Shown piece by piece: positions 58,899 to 64,000 of a stretch of 64,000 nt of DNA. Location of the stretch: assembly GCA_018828125.1 (NCBI GenBank), contig JAHJWB010000003.1, forward strand, positions 1 to 64,000. Reading direction: 5' to 3'. Each line of letters opens with the position of its first letter. Position 1 is the first letter of the stretch. The position numbers and the translations under genes are program-made. The notes under the pieces were generated by a model. That model worked only from the letters and a program-made list of their open reading frames with translations, was not told the origin of the DNA and did no database searches. This stretch comes from Gammaproteobacteria bacterium. Its GTDB lineage: Bacteria; Pseudomonadota; Gammaproteobacteria; Burkholderiales; Burkholderiaceae_C.

Positions 58899-59840
58899 AT
58901 GCTCGATACCCAGAACAAAGTCATCATCTCCTGCGCCGTCACGGGCTCGGTGCACACCCCTAGCATGTCGCCCTACCTGGCGCTCACGCCCGATCAGATT
59001 GCCCAGCAGGCCATCGAGGCGGCCAAGGCGGGCGCTGCCATCCTGCACCTGCATGCGCGCAACCCGGCCGACGGCAGTCCCACGGCCGACCCGGCCGTGT
59101 TCGACCAGTTCGTGCCGCGCATCAAGGCGGCCACCGACGCCGTGATCAACATCACCACGGGCGGCAGCACGCGCATGACGCTGGAGGAGCGACTGGCTTA
59201 CCCGCTCAAGGCCCAGCCCGAGATGTGCTCGCTCAACATGGGCTCGATGAATTTTTCCATCCACCCGGCGGCCCGCAAGATCCATGAGTGGCGCCACGAC
59301 TGGGAGAAGCCCTATATCGAGGGCATGGAAGACCTGATCTTTCGCAACACCTTTCGGGACATCAAGCACATCCTGAAGGTGCTGGGCGAGGACTGCGGCA
59401 CGCGCTTCGAGTTTGAATGCTATGACGTGGGCCACCTGTACAACCTGGCGCACTTTGTGGATGAAGGGCTCATCCAGGGGCCTTTGTTCATCCAGGCCAT
59501 CTTCGGCATTCTGGGCGGCCTGGGCCCCGACCCTGAGAACCTGTACGTGATGCGGTCCACGGCCGACCGGCTGTTCGGGCGCAATGGTTACCGCTTCTCG
59601 GTGCTGGGCGCCGGGCGCCACCAGATGCCGCTGCTGACCATGGGCGCGGTGATGGGCGGCCATGTGCGCGTGGGGCTGGAAGACAGCCTGTACCTGGGAA
59701 AAGGCGAGCTGGCCACATCGTGCGCCGAGCAGGTGCGCAAGATCCGCCGCATCCTGCAAGAGCTGTCATTGCCGGTTGCATCGCCCGCCGAGGCGCGCGC
59801 CATGCTGGGCCTCAAAGGGGCGGACAAGGTTGCTTTCTGA
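58899..59840 (+). CDS. BKACE-family beta-keto acid cleavage enzyme (DUF849)
   Basis: A 313-residue TIM-barrel protein. BKACE enzymes condense a beta-keto acid with acetyl-CoA to give acetoacetate and a new acyl-CoA; Kce, the 3-keto-5-aminohexanoate enzyme, is the founder. The Zn-binding motif HLHAR (His50, His52), ISCAVTGSVHTPSMSP, INITTGGSTRMTLEERLAYP, FECYDVGHLYNLAHFVDEGLI and the C-terminal GGHVRVGLEDSLYLGKGELA are all family hallmarks. Substrate class cannot be read reliably. Position between a Liv importer and an SDR suggests the imported compound is oxidised to a beta-keto acid and cleaved here. Confidence 0.9.
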   Translation: MLDTQNKVIISCAVTGSVHTPSMSPYLALTPDQIAQQAIEAAKAGAAILHLHARNPADGSPTADPAVFDQFVPRIKAATDAVINITTGGSTRMTLEERLAYPLKAQPEMCSLNMGSMNFSIHPAARKIHEWRHDWEKPYIEGMEDLIFRNTFRDIKHILKVLGEDCGTRFEFECYDVGHLYNLAHFVDEGLIQGPLFIQAIFGILGGLGPDPENLYVMRSTADRLFGRNGYRFSVLGAGRHQMPLLTMGAVMGGHVRVGLEDSLYLGKGELATSCAEQVRKIRRILQELSLPVASPAEARAMLGLKGADKVAF

Positions 59841-59892
59841 CACGCCAATTCTCGGTATCCCCCAACCATTTTTTATTTCAAAAGTGAGACCC

Positions 59893-60804
59893 ATGAGCAA
59901 GCTATTGCAGAACAAGGTGGCCATCGTGACCGGAGCCGGCGGAGGCCTGGGCCGGGCGCATGCGCTGGAGCTGGCGCGCCACGGTGCCCGCGTGGTGGTG
60001 AACGACCTGGGCGGTGACCGCGCAGACTCTGCCGCTCAACGTGTGGCCGACGAGATCAGCGCGGCCGGTGGCGAGGCCCTGGCCGACGGTGGCGACGTCA
60101 CGCAGCCAGCGCAAATGCAGGCCATGGTCGACAAGACGGTGGCGCATTGGGGGCGCGTCGATATTCTGGTGAACAACGCGGGCATCCTGCGCGACAAGTC
60201 GTTTGCCAAGATGACGCTGGACGACTTTCGCCTGGTGATGGATGTCCATGTGATGGGCGCCGTGAACTGCACCAAGGCCGTGTGGGACCTGATGCGCGCA
60301 CAGGGCCATGGCCGCATCGTCATGACCACGTCGTCATCGGGCCTGTATGGCAACTTTGGCCAGGCCAACTATGGCGCGGCCAAGATGGCCCTGGTCGGCC
60401 TGATGCAGACCCTGGCGCTGGAGGGCATGAAGCACGACATCCGTGTGAACTGCCTCGCACCCAGCGCCGCCACGGGCATGACAGACGGCGTGCTGCCCGC
60501 TGACGTGCTGGCCAGCCTGGCGCCAGCGCGCGTCAGCCAGGGGCTGGTGGCACTGGTGGCCGACGACGCTCCCACCCGCATGATCTTGCTGGCGGGCGCT
60601 GGCAGCTTTGAATCAGCCCACATCACCATGACCCACGGCATCCATGTGGACGACACGCCCCACGCAGCCGAGGCCGTGCGCAGCCGTCTGCCGCAGGTGC
60701 AGGCGCGCGCGCAGGAGGTGGTGCCTGCGTCGGGCTGGGAACAGTACAAGCACGAGCTGGCCAAGGCGGGGCTGCTGGAGGCGGACGCCGCCAGCGCCGC
60801 CTAG
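59893..60804 (+). CDS. Short-chain dehydrogenase (hydroxyacyl-CoA type)
   Basis: A 303-residue SDR of the type found in the first domain of peroxisomal multifunctional enzyme 2. It has VAIVTGAGGGLGRAHALELARHGARVVVNDLGG, NNAGILRDKSFAKM, SSSGLYGNFGQANYGAAKMAL (Ser, Tyr, Lys) and a C-terminal extension (about 60 residues beyond the usual SDR end). The VVNDLGG segment with Asp after beta-2 favours NAD. It probably oxidises a 3-hydroxyacyl compound next to the BKACE step. The Shine-Dalgarno is weak (GTGAGA). Confidence 0.88.
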   Translation: MSKLLQNKVAIVTGAGGGLGRAHALELARHGARVVVNDLGGDRADSAAQRVADEISAAGGEALADGGDVTQPAQMQAMVDKTVAHWGRVDILVNNAGILRDKSFAKMTLDDFRLVMDVHVMGAVNCTKAVWDLMRAQGHGRIVMTTSSSGLYGNFGQANYGAAKMALVGLMQTLALEGMKHDIRVNCLAPSAATGMTDGVLPADVLASLAPARVSQGLVALVADDAPTRMILLAGAGSFESAHITMTHGIHVDDTPHAAEAVRSRLPQVQARAQEVVPASGWEQYKHELAKAGLLEADAASAA

Positions 60805-60943
60805 CAAGGCGGCCGCCGCGCACATTTGGCGCACGTGTCAGGTGTGGGGCGCGCACATAGCCCTGGCGTGCGAACCCCCACAGACTGGGCAGAGGCGTTG
60901 CCACCGCGCACCGCCTGCCATCCAACGACAACAAGGAGACAAC

Positions 60944-62656
60944 ATGCGACAACCCTTCTTCCATGCCCTGAGCACCCCTGCGCGGTGGTTCATTGTGGCC
61001 ACCGCGGCGGCTGCAACCGCAGCCTGTGGTGGCAGTGACAGCCGCGAGGCCGCCGCCACCCCGCTGAGCTGCGACAAGCTTGCGGAACTGACCATCCCAG
61101 CTTCGGTCATCGGCCTGCCCACGTCCGGCGGCAGCGTGCTGACGGCCACGTCGGTAGAAGCCACCGGCAGCGGCGCCACGCTGATACCTGCGCACTGCCT
61201 GGTGGTGGGGCGCATCGCACCGGTCGACACGGCGGCGCCGGACATCCGCTTCAACGTTGCCTTGCCCGCCACCTGGAACAACAAGACCATGATGTTCGGC
61301 GGCGGTGGCTTCAACGGCTCCATCCCCAACGTGCGCGGCAACGTGTCCAATGGCCCTGTCGATCAGGCCACACCCATCGGCCGTGGCTATGCCACGTTCG
61401 CCAGTGACTCGGGCCACCAGGCCAACGCCTACGGTTCGCAAGACGGCACCTGGGGCCTGAACGAAGAGGCGGTGCGCAACTTTGGCGGCGACGCGCTCAA
61501 GAAAACCCGGGACGCGGCGCTGCACATCATCAAGGCGCGCTATGCAGCCAGCCCGCAAAAGTCGTACTTTGCAGGCGGCTCCACCGGCGGGCGCGAGGCC
61601 CTGGCCGCCATCCAGCGCTGGCCTGCCGACTGGGACGGCGCCATCGCCTGGTACCCCGCCTGGAACGACGCCGCAGCGCTGCTGGGCGGCCACCGCAGCA
61701 ACATTGCCTTGGCCAAGCCAGGTGCCTACCCCAACACCCCCAAGCGTGCGCTGGTGTACCGCGCCGCCATGGAAGCCTGCGACGCACTGGATGGCGTGCA
61801 GGATGGCCTCATCAGCGACCAGCGCCAGTGCAATGCACGGTTCGACCCTGCCACCGCCACCGTGAGCGGCGCGGCACTGCGCTGCGCGGGCGGGGCGGAC
61901 ACGGGCGATGCCTGCCTGTCCGACGCGCAGATCGGAGCACTGAAGGTGATGAACACCGACACGGTCTTCAACTTCAAGCTGGCCAGCGGCGAAACCCGCT
62001 ACCCCGGCTACAACGTGTGGGGCGCAGACCTGGGTATCACCTCTAACCCATCGCCCGTGCAACCGGTGGTGACCTTCCTGGCGCTGGGAACCACCGCACC
62101 CACCATGCCCATGCCGCGCTCGGCGCCGTATATCAGCGTGCTGGTGGACCAGTGGATCAAGTATTCGGTCACGCGCGACGCCAACTTCAATTCGCTGCTG
62201 CTCGACCCCGAAAACCCCGGCCCCTACGCCACGCGCATCAGCGACCTGAGCCGCCAGCTGGACACCAGCACCGACATCTCGGCGTTTGCCGCACGCGGGG
62301 GCAAGCTGCTGCTGGCCCATGGCCTGGCCGACGTGCTGGTCAGCTCCCGCGCCACCGAGGACTACTACCGGCGCCTTCAAACACAGCTGGGCACCGACCG
62401 CGTGAAATCATTTGCCAGGTACTACGAAGTGCCTGGCCTGGGCCATGCCGTCAGCACAGCCTTCAACGCCACTTGGGACTCGTTGACCACGCTGGAGCGC
62501 TGGACGGAACAGGGCGTCAGCCCCTCCGGCCAGGTCACCACCGACGTGACGGGCGTTCCCGGCCGCACCCGCCCGCTGTGCGACTACCCCCAGTGGCCCA
62601 AGTACAAGGGCACGGGCGACGTCAACGCCGCCGCATCGTTTGTGTGTGCTGAGTAG
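60944..62656 (+). CDS. Tannase/feruloyl esterase-family lipoprotein
   Basis: A 570-residue alpha/beta hydrolase with a lipoprotein signal (ATAAAATAAC, Cys28), so it is anchored on the outer side of a membrane. The nucleophile is Ser213 in FAGGSTGGREAL; Asp463 (LAHGLADVL) and His501 (GLGHAVS) complete the likely triad. Family members include tannases, feruloyl esterases and MHETase. Most of them carry a CS-D-HC arrangement, with Cys next to Ser and after His joined by a disulfide; here these positions are Gly212 and Ala502. AAGGAGA precedes the ATG. As last gene of the cluster it may release the imported compound from an ester. Confidence 0.87.
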   Translation: MRQPFFHALSTPARWFIVATAAAATAACGGSDSREAAATPLSCDKLAELTIPASVIGLPTSGGSVLTATSVEATGSGATLIPAHCLVVGRIAPVDTAAPDIRFNVALPATWNNKTMMFGGGGFNGSIPNVRGNVSNGPVDQATPIGRGYATFASDSGHQANAYGSQDGTWGLNEEAVRNFGGDALKKTRDAALHIIKARYAASPQKSYFAGGSTGGREALAAIQRWPADWDGAIAWYPAWNDAAALLGGHRSNIALAKPGAYPNTPKRALVYRAAMEACDALDGVQDGLISDQRQCNARFDPATATVSGAALRCAGGADTGDACLSDAQIGALKVMNTDTVFNFKLASGETRYPGYNVWGADLGITSNPSPVQPVVTFLALGTTAPTMPMPRSAPYISVLVDQWIKYSVTRDANFNSLLLDPENPGPYATRISDLSRQLDTSTDISAFAARGGKLLLAHGLADVLVSSRATEDYYRRLQTQLGTDRVKSFARYYEVPGLGHAVSTAFNATWDSLTTLERWTEQGVSPSGQVTTDVTGVPGRTRPLCDYPQWPKYKGTGDVNAAASFVCAE

Positions 62657-62732
62657 CCGGTAGTGGCCGGGGCAGGGGGCCTGCCCGCAGCGCGGTCTGG
62701 TGGGCGCGTCTGCGGGCAATCGGGTACGATGG

Positions 62733-62748
62733 CTGTATGAAAACACAG
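62733..62748 (+). promoter_or_regulatory. LexA (SOS) box upstream of the radical SAM gene
   Basis: CTGTATGAAAACACAG has the CTGT-N8-ACAG pattern of the gammaproteobacterial LexA site, which is also used in Betaproteobacteria. It lies 46 bp before the start codon. In Pseudomonas aeruginosa the homologue PA0069 is, as I recall, a member of the LexA regulon. Confidence 0.7.
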
Positions 62749-62794
62749 TTATCAAGTCGCCGCGGAGGCAACCAGCGCCTTGCCCTGACCCACC

Positions 62795-63976
62795 ATGCCC
62801 CCCACCGTTACCGACACGTCTGACATTCCCACACCGCCTGAAGAGGTCCGCATACCCTTGCAGGCCATTCGCGGCCGGGGCGCGGCCTCGGCCATGGCCC
62901 ACCGGTTTGTGCGGGATGCGCGCGAAACGGTGGACGACGGGTGGAACCACGCGCCCTGGCCAGATGAAAGCGGCATAGATCACGCAGACGGCACCGAACC
63001 CGCCCCCGCGCTGGCCACCCGCGTGCATCTGGAGACCGCGCGCAGCGCCATCTGCGCCAATGACTCGCCAGACATCTTCTTTGAGCTGTCCGTCAACCCC
63101 TACCGTGGCTGCGAGCACGGTTGCATTTATTGCTACGCTAGGCCCACCCACAGTTACCTCAACTGGTCGCCGGGGCTGGACTTTGAAACGCAGATCATCG
63201 CCAAGCAGAACATCGCGCAGTTGCTGCGCAGCGAGCTGTGCGCGCCGCGCTATGTACCGCGTTTGCTCAACATCGGTTCGGCCACCGATTGTTATCAGCC
63301 GGTGGAGCGCGACCTGCGACTCACCCGCAGCCTCATCGAAGTGATGCGCGACGCGCGCCACCCGTTTTCACTCATCACCAAGTCAAGCGGCGTCGAGCGC
63401 GACCTGGACCTGCTGGCGCCGCTGGCCGCGCAGCGGCTGGCCGCCGTGTACGTCACCATCACCACGCTGGACCCGGCCCTGGCCCGCCGCATGGAGCCCC
63501 GCGCCGCCGCGCCCCACCGGCGCCTGCGCACCATCCGCGCGCTGGCCGATGCAGGTGTGCCCGTGGGCGTGAGCGTGGCGCCGCAAATTCCTTTCATCAC
63601 TGAAGACATGGAGCAGGTGCTGGAGGCTGCACACGAGGCCGGTGCCCGCAGCGCCTTCTACACCGTGCTGCGCCTGCCGTGGGAGCTGGACACGCTGTTC
63701 CGTGAATGGCTGCAGGTGCACTACCCGCAGCGCGCCGCCCGCGTGATGGCGCGGGTGCAAGACCTGCACAACCTTACGGACGCCCAGCGCGTCGCGGGCA
63801 AAACCTACAACAGCGACTTCGTGTCCCGCATGAAAGGCAGCGGCCTGTGGGCCGACCTGGTGCGCCAGCGGTTTGCCACCACCTGCCGCAAGCTGGGGCT
63901 GAACCGCGAACGGGTGGAGCTGGACCTGGCCCAGTTTCGTCCGGGGTTGCTGCAAGGGCAGAGCAGCCTGTTTTGA
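62795..63976 (+). CDS. PA0069-family radical SAM protein
   Basis: A 393-residue protein of the radical SAM group related to spore photoproduct lyase-like proteins. The 4Fe-4S cluster motif is CEHGCIYCYARP (Cys-x3-Cys-x2-Cys), preceded by ELSVNPYRG. Other family blocks are LNIGSATDCYQPVERDLRLTRSLIEVM, ITKSSGVERDLDLLAPLA and VSVAPQIPFITEDMEQVLEAA. It is expected to be cytoplasmic and to act in DNA damage response, given the SOS box. The reaction is not established. The start at 62795 is the first Met after the LexA site; the stop is within the window. Confidence 0.9.
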   Translation: MPPTVTDTSDIPTPPEEVRIPLQAIRGRGAASAMAHRFVRDARETVDDGWNHAPWPDESGIDHADGTEPAPALATRVHLETARSAICANDSPDIFFELSVNPYRGCEHGCIYCYARPTHSYLNWSPGLDFETQIIAKQNIAQLLRSELCAPRYVPRLLNIGSATDCYQPVERDLRLTRSLIEVMRDARHPFSLITKSSGVERDLDLLAPLAAQRLAAVYVTITTLDPALARRMEPRAAAPHRRLRTIRALADAGVPVGVSVAPQIPFITEDMEQVLEAAHEAGARSAFYTVLRLPWELDTLFREWLQVHYPQRAARVMARVQDLHNLTDAQRVAGKTYNSDFVSRMKGSGLWADLVRQRFATTCRKLGLNRERVELDLAQFRPGLLQGQSSLF

Positions 63977-64000
63977 CGGGCGGTGCCGAAAAAATATGAG

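Noticed and set aside
60623-62380. A 585-codon minus-strand frame opposite the tannase-family gene
   Set aside because: Antisense shadow; the plus-strand protein has a lipoprotein signal and a full catalytic triad.
58899-62656. A 3-hydroxybutyrate oligomer or polyester degradation pathway
   Set aside because: Tempting from BKACE plus SDR plus esterase, but the esterase belongs to the tannase family and nothing in the sequence fixes the substrate.
1-64000. Mobile elements, CRISPR arrays, tRNA or rRNA genes
   Set aside because: I saw no transposase-like translation, no regularly spaced repeats, no tRNA cloverleaf with T-loop signature and no rRNA-like stretches.

Overview
The window is high-GC DNA with dense, short-spaced operons on both strands. 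It looks like a chromosome segment of a free-living betaproteobacterium of the Comamonadaceae (Acidovorax/Comamonas/Delftia type). This rests on protein character, on seven periplasmic substrate-binding protein genes in 64 kb (one broken), and on two intergenic repeat families that I associate with that group. I see no rRNA, tRNA, insertion sequence, phage gene or CRISPR array.

Layout. 0.4-5.4 kb: a CBS-domain protein, then the minus-strand nitrate uptake operon nrtABD with the ANTAR regulator gene nasT upstream. 5.6-8.0 kb: an orphan binding lipoprotein and tsaD. 8.2-15.5 kb: a liv-type ABC importer operon ending in an aldehyde dehydrogenase, with a divergent AraC-type regulator. 15.5-23.1 kb: nitrite assimilation (nirBD), a NIT-ANTAR regulator (nasR type), a NirC-like transporter and a PP2C-Ser/Thr kinase fusion. 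23.3-26.9 kb: a small heat-shock protein, another orphan binding protein and an ABC-2 exporter. 27.0-32.3 kb: moxR, DUF58, transglutaminase and mltB. 32.4-40.4 kb: a deacetylase-like protein, an enoyl-CoA hydratase homologue, an MscS channel, etfBA, an acyl-CoA dehydrogenase and a nitronate monooxygenase-like protein. 40.6-46.6 kb: a nonsense-interrupted binding-protein pseudogene, cydAB with a GbsR/MarR-type regulator, an acyltransferase and a small LETM1-like membrane protein. 46.6-50.4 kb: a Bug-type binding protein, benzoylformate decarboxylase and a LysR regulator. 50.5-62.7 kb: a GAF/PucR-type activator divergent from a catabolic cluster (SDR, complete Liv importer, BKACE enzyme, SDR, tannase-family lipoprotein). 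62.8-64.0 kb: a PA0069-type radical SAM protein behind a LexA box.

The most striking result is regulatory. Three nitrogen transcription units (nrtABD, nirBD, nirC-kinase) share one architecture. Each has a sigma-54 type -24/-12 element whose predicted start falls 0-4 nt before a pair of hexaloop hairpins of the kind bound by ANTAR proteins. In nrtA and nirC a strong intrinsic terminator follows. In nirB no terminator is visible; instead the hairpin arms can pair with downstream RNA, and a last hairpin covers the Shine-Dalgarno sequence. Two different ANTAR proteins (NasT type and NasR type) lie in the same window, but no NasS-like sensor and no assimilatory nitrate reductase gene.

The second cluster of interest (52.8-62.7 kb) reads as a pathway for an unidentified substrate: exported lipoprotein esterase, Liv-type import, SDR oxidation, and beta-keto acid cleavage by a BKACE enzyme. 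All functions are inferred from sequence motifs and gene order; no searches were run.
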